Part shown: positions 47,901 to 59,900 of the stretch, piece after piece
Numbering within the stretch: position 1 is the first letter of the stretch
Layout of the letters: each line of letters opens with the position of its first letter
Origin: Sipunculus nudus
Taxonomy: Eukaryota; Annelida; Sipuncula; Golfingiida; Sipunculidae
Assembly (NCBI GenBank): GCA_026874595.1
Contig: CM049308.1
Location: 73,506,624 to 73,570,623 of the forward strand
Reading direction: 5' to 3'
Length of the DNA stretch: 64,000 bases
The notes under the pieces: model-generated
What the model saw: only the letters and a program-made list of their open reading frames with translations
The model's database searches: none
What the model was told of the DNA's origin: nothing
Position numbers and translations under genes: made by a program

Positions 47901-50900
47901 GCTAACGCAGCCTCTCCTGTAGATGGAGGAGATAAATGACTGGCTGTCAGCCAGAAGCCTGTTTGTTCAGGCAAGCGTGATTCAGTTAGACACCCATTTG
48001 CACTGACGGAACTTTCCCCACTTTGTTAGATTATATAAGCTATTTACTCTTAATTTATTCATATGATCATTGGATAAATACGAGGTGACTATAATTTCAT
48101 ACCAGAATATTTGACACATTCAAGGAAACATGTTTGCAAAACGTGATGTTTATCAGTGACCATGACTGAAAGACGCTGTATACGTTTCCCTTATAACATC
48201 TTTCAAGGCAGTTGATTCAAGATCAAATGTTAATGCAAACTGTGTTGAATGCATCAATTTCTCCTGTCTTTTCATGTTTCTGTAGTAAATTTAACACAGC
48301 ATAATAAATATGATAATTAATAAGTATCATGATGATCGGCAATTTAAAAACACTATGCCCAGTGCACACACAAGTATGTTGAATGAATTAGCTGGTCAGG
48401 TTGGATGCTAGGGGGCACTAGATGTTCGCCTGCAGTTTTTCAAGCAGGCAGTCCTTTACTGCCTCAGTACACGAGAGTAACAGCAATTTATATATTTGCA
48501 GATATTAGCAATATCCCATATTTGGGAAATAATCAGGGAGTCCTGCTTTCTGGTACCTTCCTGGCTGTAGCTTACAGGGAACAGGGGCTGTGGTTTAATA
48601 CATCATTCTGGGACAAGAGAAGGCAGTTTCAGAAAAAGCTAAAGACTATTGATTATATTTAAACCTGTGTCTCTCTGGCTCTAGGTGACACCTGAAATAA
48701 TGGGGGGGGGGATGTATTAGAGTAGTCTTGCACCTCACAGAAAGGTGTCAGATGCTAAAGGAAACCTGTGATAGATCACTAGGTGAGGTAGATAAAATAT
48801 GGTGCATTTAGAAAAAAAAGGTGGCCAGTACCTCCCAAAAAAACTTTATTACTTTTAGATAACCTGGTGTATTTAATGACCAGAAATGGTGTTTTTAATG
48901 TGAAGTATGTTTGTCAAATTCATACGTTACCAAAAGATGTGTTTGCTCTCTTTAAATAAAATTAAAAGAAATGTGCTCAAGCATATTCTGAGGTATCAAG
49001 TTTTACTGGTACTGCATGTTAAATTATGTTCCTTGTTTATTCAGAATCTCTGCCTGTACCCACTGAAAGGGAGATGGAAGCCAGGCTGGCCAAGCTTAAA
49101 GGTATCATTGCATGTATCACACTGACTAATATAATATACACACACTGAAATCATTCACAGTTGTGAAAAATTACTCTTACAAAACACAATATCAGGCTGA
49201 CAAAGAATGTGGACTGTGAGATGGCAGATAACAAAAAAATTATTTATCACTAGACTATCAGGAAAGTGAAGGAGTTGGGGGGTTGATTAGAGATTGATTG
49301 ACAATTTAATTCTTCATCACTTGAATGTTGATTTATATACGCCTGTTGTATGTCATGAATATTATGGTATACCCATGGTCCGTCTGTTAAGTTTTAGTGT
49401 CGCCACAATAACTTACTTGGGCTTTGATGGATTTTCACCCAACTCACCATAACTACTAACCAACAGATTATCTCACCCGAGTTAGATTTTGGGCAAAATC
49501 CATGCATATTTAATAAGGTCACGAGTCACTAGGCTACTTTTGGGTGTCGCCATAATAACTTGCGAAGAATATGAAGCATTTTGATAAAACTCTTCAGAAA
49601 TGTTAATCAATCAAATATCTTGCCTCAGTTCGATTTCCAGCAAAATCCATGCATATTAAATGAGGTCGGAGGTCACCGCACTTTTGAGGCACCGTGGTGA
49701 CTTAACAAAAATCCTAATGGAATTTCATGAAACTCATTTTACATATTTACCTATTGAGTTTCTCACCTCAGTTAAATTCCTCAGCATATTTCACACATAT
49801 TTAATGAGGTCAGAGGTATCAAGACATAAGACGGGCTTATTATGCATGTTTGCAATGCTCTTGTTATATTTTGTTTTGTTGTTTGATATCAAATCATTCT
49901 GCAGATTATTGTAATTTCTGAAATGTATAATAAATATGATAAAGAATAAGCTTATGAAAAGTCACATTTTATACAGTAGAATAAATGTTAGCCACGAGGT
50001 TGACAATATCACTGTGCTTATCTAAGGTTTGCCCTTTGGACTTCCAACTCGAAAATTAATGCCTTGACCTGCTATGCTATACTGCAGCCTGTATATACAT
50101 TATCATAAAGTGTACATGATAAATTAAAAATATGTCATTCACAGGGTTCCTACACGTTGAAACATCCATGGATTTCTTTGAAATTTTGTATGTATATTCA
50201 TGGCCTTGAAAGTGCTGGATTTTAGCTGATTTTTTAATTTTCTTTAAAAGACTTGAATTTTGCTGTCATGATTGGTAGACATAATTTATTTACATAGTTT
50301 CTGTACTCTTTTGTATAATGTATCACGGCAACAGTTTAGTCTTTAAAAAAATCTGATTAGGGAAGTTTTTCTAAATATCTTGCACTTAGTGAATATGCCA
50401 GTTAAAAAGAAAATAAAAAGAAACGTATAGGATTTGACATCTCAATGGATGGCAAAAGAAGCCGACAAAGGCTTTAAAATAACTTGAAAAATCCAAATTC
50501 ATCTTTGAAAACCTTGGAAAAACCATAAAATACAACATTGTGGGAGCCCTGATTTAGCCGACCATGCGGATTCAGAGCAAAACTAACCTGCATTTTTATG
50601 TCTATTATTTTGCAGAAGGTCGGCCTCCCCCTCCCTCTACAACAGAAATCAGCGAACGTTTGTCTAAGTTACAAGGTCATGACCCAACCAAAGTAGCTAA
50701 GGATGCAACTGTGTTCGTAAGTGGATGAAACCTGCAAGTTCTTCATTAGCTTCACTTTTATGATTTTCATATTTCAAAATATGTTCTATGTCCAGGTTTA
50801 TAGTGAAGCCTGTGGGTGTCAGTTACGGGTAGCTGGGATGTGTTCAGCCGACCAGCACACAGCTAACATTTGTAACCCATTGACCTTCACGAAAGATCTT

Positions 50901-53900
50901 AAAGATTGTTGAAAAAACCAACTACCAGCAATAAAACTTTGGTTATATATTACACAAGATAGGCCAAACAGCATTAAATTTTTAACTAATAAATATATTT
51001 ACGAAAATCAATCAATCTAGAGCCAAATACTCATTAAAAATGGGTCAGTCTAATAATCAAAAAGGACCTAAAAGCACCAAAAAGGACCAAAAAGCACAAA
51101 GATTATCACTTACTTCTACTTTCAAGTGGACTTAAGAAGTACGTTTGATTGATTTGGTACAAATCAGCTTGCAAAAATGTGAGACTGTCAACATAACCGA
51201 AGTTATGACAACTGCTATCAGACTCGTGGTGATTTTGTATGGAAAGAGGCCACCAGATGTCAGCAGTGCATACAGGCACTAGATGATGGCGGTGACACTT
51301 GATAATGGTGGTGACAGTTGGTAGATTATTTTGACAATTACATGAAAATTTGTACCAAATTCGACATAATATCTACATAAATTTAGCTGGCACTCAAATT
51401 TGTTTAGCTGTAACTGTATGTCATATGTCCATGTAAAATTTTTGGATCATTCCAGCAATATATTGCATTATGACCAATTTACACTATCACTTACTTAAAC
51501 TTTCCCTTGTTTATTACATTGTCTAGCTTTCATTATTCTCTTTTCTTTCACATACCTGTTAACATTTCATTTTAAAATCAGTCAAATTTACTTCATTTAA
51601 TGACTTGAGCTATCCTTAACCATTGCATCAGAAGTCTGCCAGTTGGAGTGGTATTGTTTTACCCTTTATAATTTGCCTGTTAACAACTCTCCTCATACAG
51701 TTATGAATAATGATATTTTGATGAAGGTTAGAGTAATATCCCAGTAAAAATACATAAGTTTTTTAGCTCAGCTGACTGAAAGTCATCTGAGCTATAGCGA
51801 TCACTCTTTGTCCGTCGTCCGTCTGTCCGTCCGTTAACCAGGCACAAATCGTAACCGCTGAACCTAGAACCTTGTAACTTGGGATTCTGAGAGGTCCATG
51901 AAAAATCTCCTTGGAAACCAGAAATTAGGTCCCTGTTACCCATATCCTTCGAGCTATGGTGCCCCAAAGTACCCCCCACAAAAGTCAAAAATTTCATACA
52001 AAAACTTCAATATCTCATTAACTACTTGACTGATGGTCATGATTTTTGGCATACATATTGATCATGTGATGTTCCATCACTTCCTGCAGACTGGTGGCGC
52101 CACCTGTATTTTTCGATTTTTTACAAATTTTTTTCTCTATTTTGAGACCTTTAAAAATGTGAACATCTGTTAACAAGGCACAAATCGTAAAGCCTAGGCC
52201 TAGAATCTTAATTCTTGATACACTGAGAGGTCCATGAAAAATCTGCTGGGGAAACCAGAAATTAGGTCTCTGTTACCCATATCCTTCGAGCTATGGGGCC
52301 CCAAAGTACCCCCCAGAATAGTAAAAAATTGCATACAAAAACTTCAATATCTCAATAACTACAACACTGATGGTCATGATTTTTGGCATACATATTGATC
52401 ATGAGATGTTCCATAAGTTCCTGCAGACTGGTGGCGCCACCTGTATTTTTCGATTTTTTTACAATTTTTTCCTCTATTTTTGAGACGTTTAAAGATGCTG
52501 TCATCTGTTAACGTGGCACAAATCGTAACCGCTGGACCTAGAATCTTCATTCTCAACACACTGAGAAACCTATTAAAAGTCTCTGTGGAAACCATAAATT
52601 AGATCTCTGTTACCCATATCCTTCGAGCTATGGGGCCCCAAAGTACCCCCCAGAAAAGTAAAAAATTTCATACAAAAACTTCAATATCTCATTAACTACT
52701 TGACTGATGGTCATGATTTTTGGCATACATATTGATCATGTGATGTTCCATCACTTCCTGCAGACTGGTGGCGCCACCTGTATTTTTTTCGATTTTTTAC
52801 AAATTTTTTTCTCTATTTTGAGACCTTTAAAAATATGAACATCTGTTAACAAGGCACAAATCGTAAAGCCTAGACCTAGAATCTTAATTCTTGATACACT
52901 GAGAGGTCCATGAAAAATCTGCTGGGAAACCAGAAATTAGGTCTCTGTTACCCATATCCTACGAGCTATGGGGCCCCAAAGTACCCCCCAGAATAGTAAA
53001 AAATTTCATACAAAAACTTCAATATCTCAATAACTACAACACTGATGGTCATGATTTTTGGCATACATATTGATCATGAGATGTTCCATAAGTTCCTGCA
53101 GACTGGTGGCGCCACCTGTATTTTTCAATTTTTTTACAATTTTTTCCTCTATTTTTGAGACGTTTAAAGATGCTGTCATCTGTTAACGTGGCACAAATCG
53201 TAACCGCTGGACCTAGAATCTTCATTCTCGACACACTGAGAAACCTATTAAAAGTCTCCGTGGAAACCATAAATTAGATCGCTTTTACCCATATCCTTTG
53301 AGCTATGGGGCCCCAAAGTACCCCCCAGAAAAGTCAAAAATTTCATACAAAAACTTCAATATCTCATTAACTACTTGACTGATGGTCATGATTTTTGGCA
53401 TACGTAATGATCATGAGATGTTCCATCACTTCCTGCAGACTGGTGGCGCCACCTGAATTTTTCGATTTTTTACGAATTTAAAAATGTGAACAGCTGTTAA
53501 CAGGGCACAAATCATAAAGACTGGACCTAGAATCTTCATTCTTGACACACTGAGAGGTCCATAAAAAGTCTGCATGGAAACCTGAAATAAGATCTCTGTT
53601 ACCCATATCCTTTGAGCTATGGGGGGCTCCCAATAACCCCCCAGAATAATGGAAAATTTGATAAAAACAAACTGCAACATCTCAATAACTACAACACTGA
53701 TGGTCATGATTTTTGGCATACATATTGATCGAGAGGTGTTTCATCAGTACCTGCAGACTGGTGGCACCACCTGTATTTGTTCGGGTTTTTTACGAATTTT
53801 TTTCTCTATTTTTGAGACCTTTAAAGTTATGAACATCTGTTAACAGGGCACAAATCATTAAAACTGGACCTAGAATCTTCATTCTTGACACACAGGGAGA

Positions 53901-56900
53901 CCCATGAAAAGTCTCCATGGAAACCTGAAATTAGGTCTCTGTTACCCATATTCTTTAAGCTGTATGGCTCCAAATTACCCCCAAGAATAATGGAAAATTT
54001 GATACAAAAACTGCAGTATCTCAATAACTACAACACTGATGGTCATGATTTTCGGCATACATATTGATCATGACCTGTTCCATCAGTTTCTGCAGACTGG
54101 GTGCGCCACCTCTATTTTTTTCAAATTTTTACGATTTTTTTTCTCTTTTTTTGATACCTTTAAAGATGTGGTTATCTGTCAACAGGGTACAAATCACAAC
54201 AACTGGACCTAGAATCTTCATTCTTGTCATGCAAGAAGGCCCATGAAAAGTGCCTGTGGAAACTTAAAATTAGGTCTCTGTTACCCATATCCTTCAAGCT
54301 ATAGGACTCCGAAGTATCCCTCAGAATAATGGACAATTTGATACAAAAGCTGAAGTATCTGAACAACTAATGGGGAGATCACCATGATTCTTTGCATGGA
54401 TATTGATGTTTGTAAGTGTTTTTATTAGTTTCTGCAGACTGGTGGAGCCACCTGTATTTTTGTACCCGCCAAAATGATGTTTTGTGGATACTATGTTTTT
54501 GACCGGGTTCCTCCGCCGTTGCCGCATTCGTTTCCAGAGAGCTCCTCTGGGACTTGATTTTATCAGTTTTCCAAGCTCATATCTCGGGAACCGTTTGACT
54601 GATCAGGAAATAAAATTTATATTAATGTAGCCCTTGGATAGCTCTATAACATACACAAAAAATGGTGGCGCCACCTGTAACCATGTTTGCACAGTGTCCA
54701 TCTGTTCATCTGCCTTTGGTTAAAATCACTCATATCTCTGCAGTGAATTGACTAATTCACCTGAAATTCGGCATGCGTATACATCCTGGATAGCTTTCTT
54801 GATTTTATGACAGGTGGCGCCACCTACATTCTCATTCACGCTGATGACATCCAAGCTCATATCTCCAGACTGGTTTGACTTTTGACCGATTGGGCCAAAA
54901 TTTTGCATGTATATAGATCTAACATAGCTCTTTATCATACGCTAAACTGGTGGCGCCACCTGCAACCATTTTTGCACAGCGTCTGTCTGTTTGTCTGCCG
55001 TGCAATAATGTGACTCATATCTCGGCAGTGGTTTGACATATCTGCCTAAAATTTTGCAGTTTTATACATCCTGGATAGCTTTCTTGATTTTATGACAGGT
55101 GGCACCACCTACATTCACGTTCACGCTGATGACATCCAAGCTCATATCTCGGGAACCGTTTGACCGATCGGGCAAAAATTTTGCATGTGTATAGATCTAA
55201 CATAGCTCTTTATCATACACAAAACTGGTGGCACCACCTGCAACCATTTTTGCACAGCGTCTGTCTGTTTGTCTGCCATGCAATAAAGTCACTCACATCT
55301 TGGCAGTGGTTTGACATATCTGCCTAAAATTTTGCAGTTTTATAAATCCTGGATAGCTTTCTTGATTTTATGACAGGTGGCGCCACCTTTATTCTAGTTT
55401 ATGCTGCAGACATCCAAGCTCATATCTCGGGAACCATTTGAAGGATTGGGCCAAAATTTTGCATGTGTATAGATCTCACATAGGTCTTTATCATACACAA
55501 AACTGGAGGGGCCACCTGCAACCATTTTTGCACATTTTGCACAGCGTCTGTCTGTTGGTTTGCCGTGGCCTAAAATCACTCATTTCTCTGTAGTGATTTG
55601 ACATAACTGCCTAAAATTTTGCAGGTTTATACATCCTGGATAGCTTTCTTGATTTTATGACAGGTGGCGCCACCTACATTCTAGTTAACGCTGCACACAT
55701 CCAAGCTGATATCTCAGGAACCATTTGACCGATTGGGCCAAAATTGTGCTTGTGTTTAGATCTCACATAGGTCTTTATCATACACAAAACTGCAGCCATT
55801 TTTGCACAGCGTCTGTCTGTTTGTCTGCCGTGGGCTAAAATCACTCATATCCATGTAGTGGTTTGACTTTTCTGCCTAAAATTTTGCATATGTATACAAC
55901 TTGGACAGCTTTCTGGATTTGTGGTAGGTTGCACAACCTACATACACATTTAGGCTGCAGACATCAATGCTAATATGCAACATACCTCACTCTGTTTCCC
56001 TGTGCCACTCAATCCATGCCTCACTTCACTCTGATTTTGGCAGATACACGTAGTCACTTGTCGGCTACCCGTAATCTAGTTTTTAAAGTTTTCACAAATT
56101 TTTCTCTATTTTTCAGATATATAAATACAGACTAAATCTTGGCCTGTTGGTTAATCTGTTTGATGCTTCAGTTGAATGGGTATCTACCATTCTGATGATA
56201 AAATTTCCTTTTGTGAATCTCTTCCCAGTCAGCTAAGCGTCATGACCCATGGGTCACTTGTTTAAGGTCATCATAATATGTTTTAAATTAAAAGGATTCT
56301 ATACCTTTATGACTCATAGCATTTCATAATCCCAGTCAGTTGCCATGGTTATTCTCTGGTATCAGGATTTAGCTTGATCTTGAGCTTACCTGTGACTGAG
56401 TTGGTGATCTGTGACAAACGTTTCCTGTGTAGCTGTGGACACTGCAAAGAGTGATCAGAATCCTGGCAGAAGGGTTGTCTTCTTAGTATTTTCTTGCCAT
56501 AGTATTACCATGAGGTTGATTAGCTTGTACATGTGGTTTCAGACTTATTTCTTTTCCTTTATGAAGGTATATAGAAAAGATTCAAGAATGGAGCAACAGC
56601 AAATTGATGACCTAATGAAGTTAGTCAATGAGGAAGTTGCAATTGATAATCGACATTCAGGATCCACTACCACAGGTTGGTGACACTTACCCTTCTGGAA
56701 ATTTCAAATGATTTGCATTAGCCTTTAAAACACCTTTAATATTGTTTCCCCTTCTGTAAAATATAAATTAAATATAAATATTTAACTGAAATATAAATTC
56801 TTGAAATTAAAAATTTTACCTTAACCATTGAATAGTAGATCCTTTCTTTGAAAAAATTTTAATGATTACTGAAAGTACGTACAGCTGGTAGAAAATATTT

Positions 56901-59900
56901 TCAAAGGGAGTAAAAGCTTCGATTGGTCCTTAGAACCTTATGCTCAATGTCTTTGGCATACATTCCTTGAAATGGACAATAAAAGGTTTGGAAAACATAC
57001 CCTTTTAGTCTTTCACAGTGACCCAGGAATCAATATTTCACCTTTATATTTATACAACATTTTGACTAGAAGAAAGATTTGAGGGAAGTTCTGGGAAAAA
57101 TTTGCTTTTCTCTATGAACCTTTTATTAGAGCTTTCATTTGGCCCTTGATTAATGCATGAGACAACACTAAAAACAGACTGATAACAAAATTGAATGATC
57201 ATACAAAGGAAACATCACCTCTGTATTCAAATGCTGGTTTCCTTTTATTGATATATTTGTCCTAATCTTTGTATGAAACCTAGCGTTTTCATACACGGAT
57301 GAGACATAATTAGGGTTCGGACAAGGTTATACCAGCTGTACGCTCTTTACACAGCACATTACCCATAGGCCAACTACCTATATTATAAGCGCTGTTTGTT
57401 ATGACCTTGTATCCTGAATCGCTACACCTGAGGGGAGCACTGTATTTTGGTCCAATCGGATGAGACCCTGTGCTGGAAGCAAAATGGTTTACCAGCCAAG
57501 CGAGGAATACAAGAAGCCAATGTTGTTCATTTCGTTTTGAGTGACAGCTCATAGCCCCGGCGACCGTTTGAACAGGCCAAAGGCTAAGAGAGATAACCCC
57601 ATGCACACATCGTTTCTTGGCGGAGGCTGATGCCTGTCGAGTGTTTGTTGACTTGCATTTGGTTGGCTGATAGTCACAGCAGCAGTTTCTTAAGCAGACA
57701 GACCCATGTGCACAACCTTGTGTTTAAATGCATCATAAAGGGTCAAAGCAGGCAGCGTGAAAATCAGTAGCTTCTTTAGAAGCGCAAGATTTCCGCTGCC
57801 TCGGGAGCGTTTTCCAGCTGTTACATATTTTGATTATAGAAGAAACTGTTAACAGACCCTAACTCTATTCATAATCATGATTGAAACAGAATAAAAATGT
57901 TGTGTAGATATAGAAGATTCATTGTTCCTTCTGGTTTATAAAATAAAAATACAGGAAATTAATCCATACTTAGGGAAATCATGTGATAATCTGTGAAAGA
58001 GGTAAATGTTTCTGGACAGATGTTATATATTATTATATATTGTGGTATTCCAGTGATTTTCCACTGTGTTCAGGTCAAACGAATCATTATTTCAGGGTTT
58101 GTGAAACACAATTAATATTAGCCAGATGCTCTGACAGAGACCATATCTTTAGAATAGGAAATATAGTAAAGTGTTATCTTTATTATGAAAATAATGGACA
58201 CTAGGTTGCACTTTTTGGGTGTGAAAGCAACAACTGCTCTTAAACACGTCAGGTGTGTTCATGGTAATACCAATGCTCTCAGGTTACTCTACAAATTTCT
58301 ATTTTATAGTATCAAAAAAGATTATTCAATGAATATATTATAATTACAGAGGAAGGGGATGCACAAAACAATTTAGATCGGGAGAGCTGTCCCCTGAGTA
58401 AAGAATATCACAAAAACATAAGTCAGGAGGACAGCCAATCAGAAGCCTCAGCTCAGGAGGACAGCCAATCAGAAGCCTCAGCTCAGGATGGTGGGTTGAA
58501 TGAAATCAACCAGCTGATACAAGTGGTTGCCAAGGAGATGGAGGTTGATGCTCAGAGGGCTGTGGAAGGGTTACAGAAAGACAAAGATTTGATGGAGAGG
58601 CTGCAGCAACAAAAGAAAGAGAGAAAAAAGAAGGGAGGACAAGAGGAAAAGCCAGCAGAGTCCACAGCAGCCCAGGTGGACTCTGAAAGTGATGAAGATA
58701 ATGAAGAAGAGTTAACGAAACTAATTATTCAACAGGTAAGGAAAACATTGGATGACGGGCTTGACACTGTTTTGCTTAGCTGACTCATGGTTAACTGAGC
58801 TATAGCTCTCACATTCATCTTTCATCTTGCCAGCGATCCTTCTCTTTATCCTGGACTTAATACAGATGATATGAGGTTATATCTGCTGCCTATGTCTGTT
58901 CCTTAATGGGTTTGTTTAAAAATTCCAGACTTGAATCAGTTGAGGTATACCTTTAAATGATAATCACTTAGCCAAAAAGTTTAATTAAATTTAAGGTAAA
59001 TCTCAATGCAATCACTATTTTTCGTGCCATTTCAGATTTAATTAAGTAATCTGTTTCATAAGAAATATTATTGAATTTAATTTTTCCTGTCTCTGCTTAA
59101 TTACATATAAGGGCATGTTTAAGGAAAATTAATACATAGAAACACATTCCAGATTTGTGGAACAAATAATCTTTTATACTTTGAGTTATGATATAAAGTG
59201 TCAAACTGGACAATCTTTTTTGTCATGCTATGTTTACGTTTGTTTTTATTATTCTAATATTCAGGTTTTAGAACAGAACAGACTTGAAGAGGAGGAAGAG
59301 AAGGCGGGGCTATCTAAAATGATTGACACTCTGCCCAGCCCAACAGAAGGTGCCCAGTCATCAGGGGCCCAGAGTTCTACCTCAACATCTAAGGTTAATC
59401 AATATATTGATTAAATTCCTGTGTAAAAACTAGAGCTCTAATATCTGACCAATACACTTGATGATTCTTTTGGCAGCCAAAGTCTTCCTTTTTCCTGAAA
59501 TAACAGATTTGAAAACAGTTAGTGAATGACACTATAATTGTTGTCTTTCTACAAGATATCTCTGGCAGATCAGGATGGATTTAAATGAAATTTCACAGAG
59601 ATCAGTGTATGTTGTGAGAGGACAAATTTTTTAAACAGCAGAAATGGTCTCTACACATGTATTGTTTTCGTTGATATATACTTATGTGTCTCAAAGCAAT
59701 TAAAAAGAAACAACTGACTCTGATATCAGGTAGAGGATTTTGGAACTATAATAAATACCATAAGTTTATGTGATCCATAATTTGTATTTTAAATAAGAAA
59801 TTAATATAGCATTGGTCTAGATATACCCCATCTGTGAGCTGTCGAGTTTTACATGATATAATTTGTCTCTTTGATAAAACCTGCCAGCTGTAGAATTTGT

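Larger units (their letters stand above)
51761..56263 (+). mobile_element. tandem-repeat-cored element with asymmetric inverted ends, interrupted
   Basis: The 5' end is TTTTAGCTCAGCTGACTG with its own fold-back (AGTCATCTGAGCT), then GTCCGTCGTCCGTCTGTCCG. The 3' end is CAGTCAGCTAAGCG, the palindrome GACCCATGGGTC, and CTTGTTT. CAGTCAGCT near the 3' end is the inverse of AGCTGACTG at the 5' end, with the hairpin lying outside it: the asymmetric inverted-repeat layout of Helentrons. The core is a tandem array of about 340-bp units. Positions 54462-56079 are a separate insertion. Solitary ends of the family occur at 11802, 41584 and 58775. Confidence 0.6.

Noticed and set aside
52374-53270. Two nearly identical 73-codon minus-strand ORFs
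   Set aside because: They are successive units of the tandem array, not gene copies.
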